A stretch of DNA of 64,000 bases, taken from assembly GCA_016720145.1 (NCBI GenBank), contig JADJXV010000028.1, positions 248,001 through 312,000 of the forward strand, written 5' to 3'. The position numbers and the translations under genes were made by a program. Positions 26,993 to 38,700 of the stretch are shown piece by piece (positions within the stretch are counted from its first letter, which is position 1; every line of letters starts with the position of its first letter). Under the pieces are notes generated by a model. It was not told the origin of the DNA, did no database searches, and saw only the letters and a list, made by a program, of their open reading frames with translations. Source of the stretch: Ignavibacteria bacterium. GTDB taxonomy: Bacteria; Bacteroidota; Ignavibacteria; Kapaibacteriales; UBA961.

Positions 26993-29900
26993 ATGAAGAA
27001 TAACAGACTCCTTTCTCTTCTCGTGTTCGGTATCTTTTCCCTTGCTTTTCTTACTCCTGCGCAGGCGCAAAAATCAACGCTCATGACCTTCACATCTATT
27101 AAAGGTGCGGGAGCAAAAAAAGACTGGGTGGCAGATACCTGCTATGCGTCGATGAGCGCACAAAAAACGCTGATGATTACGGGACTGTATCCGACCGGCA
27201 GAACAGATTTTCCGTATCAGCAGATGGTTATTACCGTCAGGAATTTCACTACCTTATCTTCAATTACCACTTATCAGATTAGCGATGCTTACTTAGAAGA
27301 TATTTTCACCCGTAATGGTAAACCAACGCTCGTCAAAACGACAATGGTCAAGGCAACGCAGCAGGCATACATCGTCGATTATGATCAGGAAAAAGGACTA
27401 CTGAAAGGAACGTTTTTCTTTAAAATGACATCCCATCCAACGACAGCCGGTGACCTCGATTTTGTGACCGATGTGACCGTCGGGAAATTTGAAGCAAGAA
27501 TCGAGTCGGGAATTACCCTCGAAGCTGCGCCTACCAAGACCGTCCAAATCAACGACGGTAACAAAGTGAATTATAAAATCTACGCTAAGAATATTTTTGG
27601 TCAGGCAGTTACCGGCGCAGATGTCCATGTCACCGATGAATTAGCCAAAACAAAAGATGTAAAAGTAGGTGTCACTACGAGCGCCGGTGAGTATGTCTAT
27701 ACGGTCGATATACCCAAAAAAACCAATGCCAAGCAGTATAAAGTGAGCTATCAGGTGAAGAAAACGACCCCTTCCGGCCTTGGATACTTCCAATACCGTC
27801 GAACGTATTCTCGATGTCTCGGGACGCTACTGGGTCTATAGCTGCGCTAGCTTTCCGATTATGACTTTTGATGCCGGTGATGGCAATGAATGGAAGTCGG
27901 ATGATCCGCTGCCGACGATTACGGCTAAAGGTAAGATTGTGATTAATGAAATACTTACCTGCGAAGGAACAGTGACGATTGACCCACGGGCAGGACAGGA
28001 ACGTGTCAGCGGTACGTATGAAATGTACATCGACGGCGTGCAAATCGCCGACAGCAAGACCAAGCTCACACTCCATAACGGCATCGGAATGGCGATGAAC
28101 TGCGGGAAATTCATGAAATGGGACACACCGGGTGTCATCAAAAAGAAAATTGGCGGGTATGAATTTACACTCGATGAGGTGAGTTTTGCAGATTTGAATT
28201 TTGCAAAAACCGTCAAACTCAAAGGCAGCGTGCAGTGGAATAATCTCAATAAAGATAATTGCACGACGAATTCCAATCAACCCGAAAATTCATCGCTATC
28301 GATTGGTATGATTATTGGTTATGAAGAACTCGGCGGATTTAAAATCGAAGCGCTCGAAGCAAGTATTACCAATTTCAGCACGAAATTTACACCCGGCTTC
28401 TGCATTGATAATGCGGGCTTCAGCTATGACCCCGTGAAAGATGCCTTCACCATTAGCACCGCACTCGAATACTCCACGCCGAATCCCGCAGATGCAAGCA
28501 AAAACTCTTCGAAGGTAAAGCGAAGGGTTCGCTGACCTGGGTCAACGGACGCTTCGACGCGTTCATGTTTGAAGGTAAAGTCAAGCCCGGTATGATAATT
28601 CCCGATGTACCGTTCACCTGGAACGGATTAAAAATTGCCGGTTCTGGTCTCTCAAAGATTGGCTCATGGGCGGGCTTCAAAGCAGAAGTCAGCGGATTTT
28701 TTAATTCCGACGATCAATTATTCAAAGATAAATTCCCACTCCTCGGGAAAATCCTCGGCACCGATCCGTTCTGCGAGGTCGAACTCAATGGGAAATATGA
28801 ATTTACAGGACCCAAAATCACCGCAACAGCGACCGGTCGGTTCATGGCGGTCAAGACAATCAGTGTTACCAAAAAATGGCAGATCGAACTCTCCTCATCG
28901 GCGGTGCTTGACGTGACCAAAAAGGTCTTCGAATTTGGGGAATGTACTCTCAAGGCATTCCACTTCGGTATGGATGATTTCTTTCTTCAGACGATTACTC
29001 CGCCGAGAATTCACCTGAGTTTTGGCGGACCGGATATGCAGATGTACGCATCGACAATGTCGGTCACTGTGCGCCTGCCAGACTATCCGAGCGACCCGGT
29101 GAATTCGGAGAAATGGGGGAAGATGTTTGAAGTGTTGCAGTATCTGAAGTTTAGAAAAATCCTGCCCCGTACCTTAGGCGCGGCATCGGTGAGCTATAAA
29201 GTCAATAATATCGATGGTGTACAGGTCTCGGGAATGGTCGATGTCACGACCTGCGGTATTCCGCTGCTTGCCTCATACGGCAGTCTTTCGGTGAAGATGG
29301 GGCTCAATGATGCAGGACCGTATATGAATTTCGGTGGCGCGTTTTCGTCGCTGATTCTTCCGCAGGGCAGGGCAAAAGGCGAACAAATTCAGTCCAAGTC
29401 AGTGAGCGAACAGTCCGTCCAAGCTGCTGCATTAGATACATTTACCGTGACGGATAATGTGAAACGCGCGTTTATCCTTCTGACGAGCAAGTCGAAAGTG
29501 CCCGTCTCGGCCCTCATCTCACCAAGCGGTGAAAAAATCACGGCTACCAAGTCCGATTCGACGATTATTCTCTTTGATGACGGCGCGGCTACCTTTGCGC
29601 AGTGGTCAATCATTGCTCCTGAAAAAGGGAAGTGGATACTGGAACTAACGAATCCTGCCGCGACTGATTCGGTGACGGTATTTGCACTTAATAAAGATCG
29701 CGCATTTGATATTACTGCCGCTGCAGCCGGAAAAGATGTGACTGTCAATTGGGATGGAACTAATTACGATCCAAGTGATTATGTAGATGTCTATGTCGAT
29801 ACCAAGCTCAATGCATTTAGCGGTATCTATGTCGGTCGCGCGCTCGCAAGTGCCGGCAAATACACGTTCCCACTCTCCGAAAACTTAGAAAAATGTTCGT

Positions 29901-30553
29901 ATTATGTGTATGCGCAACGTGAAGCCATCGGTTCTGCACCGGCGACGGTCTATGCCGCCGGACAATTCACAGTGGATAAATCATCTGCGCTCGCTCCTAA
30001 AAATATCGTTGTCACTTCGAATCAATCAGGCGCAACAAAAGTGAGCTTCACGGTCAATTCTGACCCGAATGTCTATCAATATGCTGCCTATATCGCGATG
30101 CCGGATGGCACGGATTCTCTCCTTGCCCGCGCGTATCCTGAGGAATCAACAATGGAATTTATCTGCGATACGGCGCTCTTGAAATCATTGTATATCGTTA
30201 CGTTAACCACTTCGGGTGTAAAGAGTTGTCCGGGAATTCCACAGTCAGTGACCGTTGGCGTCGATGATGATAATGCTCAAGCAGGACTCAGCGTCACTGC
30301 TCCACTCGTCGTCGTGCCGAATCCTACATCGGCTATCACTTCGATACGCTTTGCTCTGCCTCAGCCCGGCGCAGCACGGATTATTATTACTGATGTTCTC
30401 GGTCGGGTCGTCTCGGAAATTCCAACAGGAATGCTCTCCGCCGGTGACCATTCCTTCTCCTGCAACACATCCGGTTTCGGTGCCGGTACCTACAATGTGC
30501 TCGTCGTCTCCGGCAGCACTCGCTATTCGACCACGATGACCGTGATCCGATGA
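26993..30553 (+). pseudogene. Giant exported T9SS surface protein C, with two frameshifts
   Basis: Divergent paralogue of A. Signal peptide about 1-25 (ends PAQAQ). Frames 26993-27841, 27780-28535 and 28565-30553 join into one protein of about 1186 residues if one C is removed from the C4 run at 27768-27771 and one A added to the A5 run at 28500-28504. Shared blocks with A: DYVDVYVDTKLN...EKCSYYVYA, QWSIIAPEKGKWILEL, and the sorting domain VVPNPTSAITSIRF ... ITDVLGRVV ... GTYNVLVVSGS. An Ig-like insert (about 165-250) is not in A. It is higher in GC than A. Head of cluster C-D-E-F; stop overlaps the D start. Both defects are in homopolymers, so sequencing error is a real alternative to decay. 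Confidence 0.75.
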
Positions 30554-33500
30554 GGTGGAATATGAAAGTAGGAAATATGCAGCAATCGAGAAATGAGCAA
30601 TATCTCGTAATGCGTTTGATTAAAATAAGTTGTATACTACTCTCGCTCCTAGTCGGCAGTGCAATGACTCTGCAGACTACTGCGCAGACGACCAAACCGG
30701 AGTGGCGCTTCACGGCGCCGCTACCGTTACCGCTCACCGGACATGCAGGAGTGACGCTGCATACAGGCGAAGTGCTGGTGTGCGGTGGAATAACAGGTTC
30801 TGGCGCGGCGACTAACTCATCCTATATCTTCAGCAATGGCGTGTGGACACAAACGGCGAATCAACTGCAATTTGCCCGCGCGTATCATGCACTCGTCGCC
30901 GTACGAAAACCAAATGGTGAGTCGCTTGTCTTTGCAATTGGCGGTTATGGCGGCGCAACCGGTAATTATTCCTCGCTTTCGAGTGTGGAAGTGCTGCAAT
31001 TTACACCTGCTACCAAGTCATGGTCATGGCGTATGATTGGCAATCTTCCGGCTGCTGTCGGAAATTGCGCAGCTGCTTATGATAAAAAGGGTTATGTAGT
31101 TATTAGCGGTGGAAGAATTCAGACGGGCGGCGCTCTCGGTAGCGGCACGCCAACGACCATCAGCGCACGAATTAATGTCAATTCTCTCGCCATCGAACGC
31201 ATCGGCGCAATGGCAACAGCCCGCAGCGAACATGCCACGCTGATGCTCAACGGCGCTAAAAATGACTCGACCATTCTCACTGCTTCCGGTGAAACGACTC
31301 CTACTCCCGCCACCGAACTTCTCAATATCACAACCTGGGATGCCCGCGCGAATCCACCGGCTTTCATGCAGCGTTTTGCGTCGAATATTACCGATCTCGC
31401 CGAAGTGGCGCGGATGGTCGGCGGCATTGATTCCTCCGGCAAACCCACCAACCGCGGACAATGGTACGACACCAAAAGCGGCTGGCGACCTATGCCGAGA
31501 ATGCAGACGCCCCGCGCAAAAGCGCCGATGACGCTTGTTGCCGGAATTCGAGATACGACAACCAATTACCTCATCGCAGGAGGCGAATCGACGAACGCAC
31601 CGACTTCCGGTACGGAGATATTTACCCAACCCGGAGGCAGCACGCCGAATGGTGCATGGTCACCGTTTGCCGCGCTCAATCGCGGAGCTGCCGAACGTAC
31701 CCTCTCGATTGATGCCGATAATCTGGCGATTGTCACCGGTGGCAGCACACCGGGCGTAATCGCGGAATGCGAACAATTCCAACCCTTTAGCGCAAATGAT
31801 GTAGATTTTGGTCAGCAGGAAATCGGCGGCGAAACGCAGCGTCTGCTCGTGAATGTGACGAATAATTGGTTGCTCCCGGTGCAGCTTCGTACAATCCGCA
31901 TTCCCGGTTCAGCGGAATTCCGACTCGTCAATTCCCGTGACTCCGTGACGATTGCTCCCACGTCCTCGCTCGCAATTGAAGTGCGTTTTCGTCCGAATAC
32001 GATTGGTAAACGCAGCGCGTATTTATATTTTAATGCAGGTTCGATGGTCGATTCCGTTCTCCTTACGGGTGAAGGAATTAAGTCGTCGATTGCTGTGCTT
32101 ACCGGTCTTTTGGACTTCGGCGCTCGGCGCGTACTGACCGATACCACGATATGTTTTCCGGCAATTAAAAATGAAGGCAAAGACTCTACAGTGATTGACT
32201 CGATCGTCGTGGCGAGTTCGGCGTTTACGCTTGTTTCTCCCCTCGGACGCGTGAAATTACCGCCTGACTCTACGCTCACAATTTGTATTAAATTCAAACC
32301 CACAGCTCGGCAACTCTTTGGTGCAGGAACAATTATCCATATAGCAGACAAAGCATATCCCGTGTCGCTCACCGGCAGCGGGATTCGCGCGTTTATTACG
32401 TCAACTTCTCAAATCGGCTGCGACACGGTCAATGTCGCGCCCGGCGACTCGCTTACCTATCAGCTCGTGGTCATAAATTCAAGCGACTTGAATGTGAGAA
32501 TTGACAGTTCAATAATTCAGACTTCACTTGGTGGCACTTTCAGGCTCAAAACTCCACAACAATTTCCCGTAATTCTGAATCCCGGTAACCGCGTGACGGT
32601 CGATATCGTCTTCCGTCCGCAGCGTGAGGCCACTGAACAAGCCACGGTACGCTTTGTAAATAATGGAGATACAATTTGTGTAGCAAATCTCTGCTTCGTC
32701 CCGCGGAACCGCACGGTGAATATCACCATTCCGCAATCTCAGCTTTACACATTGTGCGAAGGCGACTCGCTCCAATTGCCAATTGTTCTCGAGAATCCAA
32801 GCAATTTTGAAACGGTGAGAATTGATAGTGTATTAGTGCAAGGCGTTAGCGGATATGCGCTTGGCGCGGTGAATGTAACACTCCCTCCGCATACGACGAC
32901 TCCTGCTACCGTCATTCTCACGCCGACAGTTCTTGGCGCTCAGCAGGCGACGATTATCGTGCGAACGAGTCAGGGTGCGTCGCAGTCCACGGTGGCGATG
33001 AATCTGCTGCCGAGCATGAAATTCTCCATTGATACCGTGAGTGCATCCGTTGGCGCTAGCTCTTCGGTGCTAGTGCGCAGAAATGATAGTATTTCCACAG
33101 TCAATTCAACCAATCTCACGTTACTCTATAATGGTTCAGTACTTACGCCTCGGGCAATTGTCAATGCTCCGGGTAAAAATTACATCAATCCACAGCTCTC
33201 CACGCTTACCAATTCCTTCGGTCGCGCCAATATATCCATTTCCTGGAATGCTCATCCGACGACGCCCGATGTAGTTTTTGCGATTGAATATGATGTCCTT
33301 CGTGGGGATGATATATACACATCGCTCTCGCTCGAAAGTGGCACAGGTAACTCTGTGTGCGTACAGCATTCTCCGGGTGAAGTGTTCATTGATGATCTTT
33401 GCGGTGGGAGAACAGCTTTTGTCACCGGCAAAGGTGTTGTAATGATGACCCTTGCCCCTTTACCGGTGGTGGATGTGGCGACATTTCAAATACTTGCGCC

Positions 33501-33678
33501 GTCCTATCAGAATGCATTCGTGCGCCTGCGGTCGGTGCTTGGTGATGTAGTGCTCTCTCATCAGGCGGCGGCAACGGTTTCTTTGGGCATGCAAGCTCTC
33601 TCGAACGGTGTGTATTTCTGTGAATTAATCATGGATGGCAGGCCAATTCTCACTCTTCCAATAACAATAATGCGGTAA
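30550..33678 (+). CDS. Protein D: kelch-like and Hydin-repeat exported protein
   Basis: 1042 residues. ATG 30550 overlaps the stop of C; an alternative ATG at 30562 has GAGG six bases upstream. I keep 30550 because the orphan D-like ORFs at 20930 and 25749 conserve the same start-to-signal spacing. Signal peptide about 21-46. Kelch-like beta-propeller blades follow (about 50-410: AGVTLHTGEVLVCGG, AYHALVAVRK, ARSEHATLMLNG), then ASPM/SPD-2/Hydin (choice-of-anchor-D) repeats (about 410-830: VDFGQQEIGG, IEVRFRPNTIGKRSAYLYF, LDFGARRV, ICIKFKPTARQ). The end (970-1042) is a variant sorting domain, VRLRSVLGDVVL ... NGVYFCELIMDGR. Probably exported by T9SS; binding role inferred. Confidence 0.8.
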   Translation: MRWNMKVGNMQQSRNEQYLVMRLIKISCILLSLLVGSAMTLQTTAQTTKPEWRFTAPLPLPLTGHAGVTLHTGEVLVCGGITGSGAATNSSYIFSNGVWTQTANQLQFARAYHALVAVRKPNGESLVFAIGGYGGATGNYSSLSSVEVLQFTPATKSWSWRMIGNLPAAVGNCAAAYDKKGYVVISGGRIQTGGALGSGTPTTISARINVNSLAIERIGAMATARSEHATLMLNGAKNDSTILTASGETTPTPATELLNITTWDARANPPAFMQRFASNITDLAEVARMVGGIDSSGKPTNRGQWYDTKSGWRPMPRMQTPRAKAPMTLVAGIRDTTTNYLIAGGESTNAPTSGTEIFTQPGGSTPNGAWSPFAALNRGAAERTLSIDADNLAIVTGGSTPGVIAECEQFQPFSANDVDFGQQEIGGETQRLLVNVTNNWLLPVQLRTIRIPGSAEFRLVNSRDSVTIAPTSSLAIEVRFRPNTIGKRSAYLYFNAGSMVDSVLLTGEGIKSSIAVLTGLLDFGARRVLTDTTICFPAIKNEGKDSTVIDSIVVASSAFTLVSPLGRVKLPPDSTLTICIKFKPTARQLFGAGTIIHIADKAYPVSLTGSGIRAFITSTSQIGCDTVNVAPGDSLTYQLVVINSSDLNVRIDSSIIQTSLGGTFRLKTPQQFPVILNPGNRVTVDIVFRPQREATEQATVRFVNNGDTICVANLCFVPRNRTVNITIPQSQLYTLCEGDSLQLPIVLENPSNFETVRIDSVLVQGVSGYALGAVNVTLPPHTTTPATVILTPTVLGAQQATIIVRTSQGASQSTVAMNLLPSMKFSIDTVSASVGASSSVLVRRNDSISTVNSTNLTLLYNGSVLTPRAIVNAPGKNYINPQLSTLTNSFGRANISISWNAHPTTPDVVFAIEYDVLRGDDIYTSLSLESGTGNSVCVQHSPGEVFIDDLCGGRTAFVTGKGVVMMTLAPLPVVDVATFQILAPSYQNAFVRLRSVLGDVVLSHQAAATVSLGMQALSNGVYFCELIMDGRPILTLPITIMR

Positions 33679-33682
33679 CGGT

Positions 33683-35749
33683 ATGAAGAATAAAATTACT
33701 TTTATGTGGTTGAATTGTATAGTAGTTGTAGTATGTACGCTCAGCGCCGGCGCGCAAACCATGAACAAGCTCGCTGCCGGTATCATGCTCGGAGGCGCGC
33801 TCAACATGCACAATGGCGTTCTCACCACCAATGAAGGCGTGCTCGACTGTGGAATATTCGATGGAACGACATCGCTACGCTGGCTTGCGGGGAATTATGC
33901 CATGATCCCGCTCGATGAAAAATGGGCGCTGTCGCCGCGGTTGTATTATCACAAGGCGAATGGCACGTTTGAGGCGGATAATCCCGTGAGTCCGCTCATC
34001 GCGCTCAGCAATGGTACGACGGTGCCGCTGACTACGACGCACACGCTCGATGTGTCGCTCGATTATCTCACGCTTGATGCTCTGGCGCAGTATTTTATTA
34101 CCGACCAACTCTATGGAGGACTGGGAGTTTCGGTTGGACTCGCCACGCGCAATGCCTTCGAACAAAATGAAAATATCATTTCTCCCCAAGGTGCGACCTT
34201 TCTTGATGGTTCGACGACGAGAAGGATCGTCGCCGGGAATTTCACCGACAAACAAGGTAGTATTGCTTCCAATTCAATCCGACTTGCCGCAGTTGCTAAT
34301 ATCGGCATGATGATCCCGCTGTCACGGTCGTTTATTCTCAATCCTGAAGTGTCGTTTCAGTATTCATTCCTCAATGTTATTACCGATGCAGACTGGAAAG
34401 TACATGCAGCGCGTGGAAGTATTGGACTGATGTATGTGCTTGAAACAAATGAAAATAAAGCGCCCGAACCTCCGCCTGCGCCTCCCGCACAACCTATCAT
34501 CCTTCCTCCGCCGGTTGCTGCGATTGCGCCTGCGGTGGCGATGCTCGATATTCAAAATGTTAATTCCGATGGAAGCGCTGAAAATTATGCCGAACTTACC
34601 ATTAATCAGCACCGTTCGCTTGATATTCTGCCGCTCTTGCCCTATATCTTTTTCGAAGCCGAGACGGATGTGATGATTAACCGTTACCATCGTCTAACTT
34701 CTGCAACAGCAGCGGGTTTCAGCGAAGCTGACCTTCCGAATAATCAACTCGAAGTGTATTATGATCTCCTGAATATCATAGGCGCACGGATGAAAAAATT
34801 TCCCGAGGCGACACTGATATTGACAGGTTGTGTCGAACCCCAAGATGACGGTACTGTAAAGTCACTATCCGGTAAACGCGCAGAAGTGGTGCGCGCGTAT
34901 CTGCATGATGTGCATGGGATTGCAATTGAACGCATGACCATTCAATCGCGTAAATTACCACAGATTATCTCTAATCGCGGAGTAGCTGAGGGACGTGCCG
35001 AGAATCGCCGTGTAGAAATTACAACCAATGACCAAAGAATCCTCGCGCCGGTGTTTGCGCGAAATGCCCGTGCGACCGTCACGCCGAACGCATTGCGGCT
35101 GAATCCGTCGGTAATGTATCAGGGGAATATTCGTTCCGTGGACTACACGCTCGCAGATAATTCCGGACGCCAATTAGCAAGCGCGAGAGGTGGAAGATCC
35201 GAACCCGTGACGATGAACACATCAGCGATGAATCTCTCCGATGTGAAGACTAATCAAGTACTTACGATGAAGATGAATGTCACTGATGATAGCGGGAAAG
35301 TGATTGCGGTCGAACGTACTGTTCCTGTTCGGCGCACCTTTACCTCCTCCCGCGGCAATGCGCAGATTGTGCGCGATACACTCATCGAACGCTATAGTTT
35401 GATCTTATTTAATTTCGATCGCGCCTCGACTATTTCGGGTGAAAATGATCAAATTATGCGACTTATTCGTTCGCGGGTGCGGACGAATTCCGATGTACGA
35501 ATCGATGGTATGACTGATGGATTAGGACGTGAGGAAAAAAACAAACGCCTGTCGGAGACCCGCGCAAAAGTAGTGCAAGAAGATATTAATGCCTTCATAA
35601 AGCCTGAAAAATTAATCATTAACGGACTCGGAGAAGTGACGCTCTTTGATAATCAACTACCCGAAGGCAGATTCTACAATCGCCGTGTGTTCGTCGAAAT
35701 TGCAACGCCGCTCAATCCTGACCTCGACGAAGAAGGAGCACTGAAATGA
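33683..35749 (+). CDS. Protein E: outer-membrane protein with two OmpA-like domains
   Basis: 688 residues. Signal peptide 1-25; a beta-barrel-like region (about 26-255, alternating strands such as LSPRLYYHKANGTFEA and GLGVSVGLATRN); a Pro-rich linker (APEPPPAPPAQP); a first OmpA-like domain (about 315-450, TLILTGCVEPQDDGT ... SGKRAEVVRAYLHDVHGI ... AENRRVEIT); an Ig-like spacer; and a second OmpA-like domain (about 560-680, LFNFDRASTISGENDQ ... VRIDGMTDGLG ... NKRLSETRAKVV ... YNRRVFVEI). The barrel-linker-double-OmpA layout suggests a protein that spans the outer membrane and holds peptidoglycan, a plausible anchor for C, D and F. Starts four bases after D and overlaps F by four. Confidence 0.85.
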   Translation: MKNKITFMWLNCIVVVVCTLSAGAQTMNKLAAGIMLGGALNMHNGVLTTNEGVLDCGIFDGTTSLRWLAGNYAMIPLDEKWALSPRLYYHKANGTFEADNPVSPLIALSNGTTVPLTTTHTLDVSLDYLTLDALAQYFITDQLYGGLGVSVGLATRNAFEQNENIISPQGATFLDGSTTRRIVAGNFTDKQGSIASNSIRLAAVANIGMMIPLSRSFILNPEVSFQYSFLNVITDADWKVHAARGSIGLMYVLETNENKAPEPPPAPPAQPIILPPPVAAIAPAVAMLDIQNVNSDGSAENYAELTINQHRSLDILPLLPYIFFEAETDVMINRYHRLTSATAAGFSEADLPNNQLEVYYDLLNIIGARMKKFPEATLILTGCVEPQDDGTVKSLSGKRAEVVRAYLHDVHGIAIERMTIQSRKLPQIISNRGVAEGRAENRRVEITTNDQRILAPVFARNARATVTPNALRLNPSVMYQGNIRSVDYTLADNSGRQLASARGGRSEPVTMNTSAMNLSDVKTNQVLTMKMNVTDDSGKVIAVERTVPVRRTFTSSRGNAQIVRDTLIERYSLILFNFDRASTISGENDQIMRLIRSRVRTNSDVRIDGMTDGLGREEKNKRLSETRAKVVQEDINAFIKPEKLIINGLGEVTLFDNQLPEGRFYNRRVFVEIATPLNPDLDEEGALK

Positions 35750-38700
35750 GCGCGATGAAGAGATTCAGTGCCTTGAAATCCCCCGCCGAAGACGTCGACC
35801 CCTTTATCAAGGGGTTGAAGAAAGAAAGATTTCATTTTTTTAAATCCCCCGCCGAAGACGTCGACCCCTTTATCAAGGGGTTGAAGATTCTCATCCTCTT
35901 TTGCTTCGTCACGTTCCCTACACTCGCGCAAACCGGACTCACGATCAGCGATGCGTTAGCGCCGTACAAGCTCTCGCCGACGTTGCTCTCGAATGGACAC
36001 TTTTCCATTTCAACAAATTATACAACTCCGACCAAAGGAATAATTTACCGTGAGGATGGTACGAGTGGAAAGCCGGTGAATTACACGTCCTTTTTTCATG
36101 TGAAGGTCGATGATATTGTCTTTCAACAGTCGTATGAATCCGACACATCCGACTTCACGATACCGGCGAAAAATCCGATTAAGGTAGAGATGACTTTCCG
36201 CGATACGCTCGCCGGCACGCCGCGCATTAATGCACGGTCGTACGGCGTATTACCCGACGGAGACACGATGCGTTTTCTCTTTACGATGTTTCCCGTCAAG
36301 CGTGCGAGCGGTGGATTTATCCGCATGACGGTCACGGTGAGTAATACCACGCGCAACCCGCATAAAGTGGGTGTGCTATTACTCGTGGATACGAAAATTG
36401 GGAATAATGATCAGGCGCCGATTGCGACCACGTTTGGCTATAGTACGGTGGAATCACAATTTGACGCCGGTGTCGGACAGGGAATTCCCGACTTTTGGCT
36501 CGGACTCGAAGGCACGCCGACATCTCCCGGACTCGTCGCCCGGGGGAATCTCCGTGACGTCGGTCTCGTCACGCCCGATCGCTTACTCTTTGGAAATTGG
36601 ACCGATTACACCTCGCAAGGCATCCGCGGACTTGGTTCCGTGATGTGGAAAGAGCGCAGTGCTTCAACGAATCAATACACCGACAGCGGCGTCCTGCTGA
36701 TATGGGATGAAGAGGATTTTACTGTCGGAATGACCAAACTCAAGGCATCCACTGAAATTGGAATCGTCGATTCGCTTAGTGTATCATTGGGTGGTGGTGG
36801 TGGCGGTGGCGGCGGCGGCGGCGGTGGCGGAGGATTCGGACTCGCAGGCATCGGCACTTGCCTCAGCGTGGAAACGCAACTCGAGAATCCATGCGGCGCG
36901 GCGGGTTATACACCGTACTCGCCTGATACCTTGCAGGCATTATATTTAGTGTCGAATCTTGACACGGTGCAGAATGCGGGAAATGTTCGCTTAGTCATTG
37001 AAAATCTTCCGCTTGGTTTACTTGCTCCTGCTATGACGAGCAATGTCATTCCCAATACCTTATCCGCGCTCCAAACCGGTGTTTCGACGCTGACGCTCGT
37101 GCCGATTCCACGACTTGTGAGCACTAATTACCGCGTTCCGATAGCCGTTGTTAAAGACGCTGCAAACACGGTCGTGCTCCACGACACGCTCGATGTCTGC
37201 GTTCCGGGTCTGCTAGGCGTGCTCGACGGAATAGACAAAACCTACCCTCCGGTTTGCCCGCAAACGAATGATACGCTTGATGTTACATTTAAATTGAATG
37301 GTCAGCGATGTTTGACGACCGTTAGTGCCACGCTTACCGGGAATCCGGTGGATGTGGCGCAATTCAGCATCATACAACCGATACCGACACTAGCCAAAGC
37401 GGATACCTTTATAACCATCAAAGTGCGATATGCACCAACGGTGAATAATGCTACACCAGTTGTAGGAATAGTACTTACACTCAACGACAGCGAAACACTC
37501 ACGCCGGGAAATACGACGAATGTGGCGGTATTTGATACGGCATTTGTGACCGTGAGCAGTAGGGCGGCGGAGTTTGAGTTTGCGCGGCGCATTGATACCC
37601 TCAATTTCGGAAGAATTTGCGTTGGCGATACAGCAACCGGTGATTGGGATATATTGAATCTCGGCGGGTGTAGTGTAGTGATTCAAAATGGATTTACCGC
37701 TGTTCTACAGGGTGCGAATGTATTTTCGATTACCCCGGCGACGGTCTTTCCGGATGCAATTATCCGCAGCGGCAGCAAAACCGTGAACCTAATTTTTACG
37801 CCGACCTCGCCCGGGATATACAAGGCGCTGGCAATTATCCAAAGTCCTTCTATTCCGTTCCTTGATACGCTTATCCTTATTGGTCAGGCGGATGTGCCGC
37901 TGGTTGCGCCGCTTGCCGCGCTTGTTGATTTTGATACGTTGTGTGTCGATCAGTCGATTGGGAAGTCGATTGAACTCAAAAATCCAACGGCTTGTCCGAT
38001 TGTCATTGATAGTATTCGCTGGACGAATGCCCCACAAGGGTGGACAGTGCAACCAAGTGCAGGACTGACTATTGCGCCGAATACAAGTGTATTTCTCTCG
38101 ATTACCGGCACCTTTGCTTCTGTCGGGAAATACTCGACCGATGTGACAGTATTCTCCCAAAATGGCGTGATGCAGACAGTGGCATCCGCTGAGGTCGTAA
38201 CCCGAACGGTGCAGGTCACCGACTCACTGTTCTATGGCGATGTGCATGTCGATTCTACTGTTCGTGACTCACTTGTTCTCCGCGCTACAGGTACAGCTGA
38301 TGTCGTGGTAAATAGCATACTTCTTTCAGGGTTATTTCCAAGTGAATACTCATTCACTTTGCGTGGTGGGGCGACTCTTCCTCATAGAATTATACCCAAT
38401 GACTCGCTCGTCGTGTATGTCGATTTCAAGCCGAAAGACATCGAAGGTCGCAGCGCGACAGTTGTGCTTAGATTCAATACTGCCTGCACTGTCGCCGGAC
38501 CACTTCGGCTCCTCGGTCGTGGCGTGCAACCGCTTGTCGATATACGTTCACGCGCGCTTGCGCTTGGTAGGATTTGTGCGGGCACTGTGCTTGACACGAG
38601 TATTATTATCCGTAATCCCGGCAATGCGCCGCTTGATATTACGGGAATTACTTCGTCCGGTGGGAGTAACTTTACGCTCGCTCAGCGGCAAGTGCTCATT

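Noticed and set aside
27675..28280. 201-codon minus-strand ORF over gene C
   Set aside because: Antisense shadow; the + strand frames align with the A/B family.
31024..31629. 201-codon minus-strand ORF over gene D
   Set aside because: Arg/His/Cys-rich shadow of the kelch-coding frame.
36672..36857. Minus-strand ORF with a poly-Pro run
   Set aside because: Simply the complement of the poly-Gly codons of protein F.
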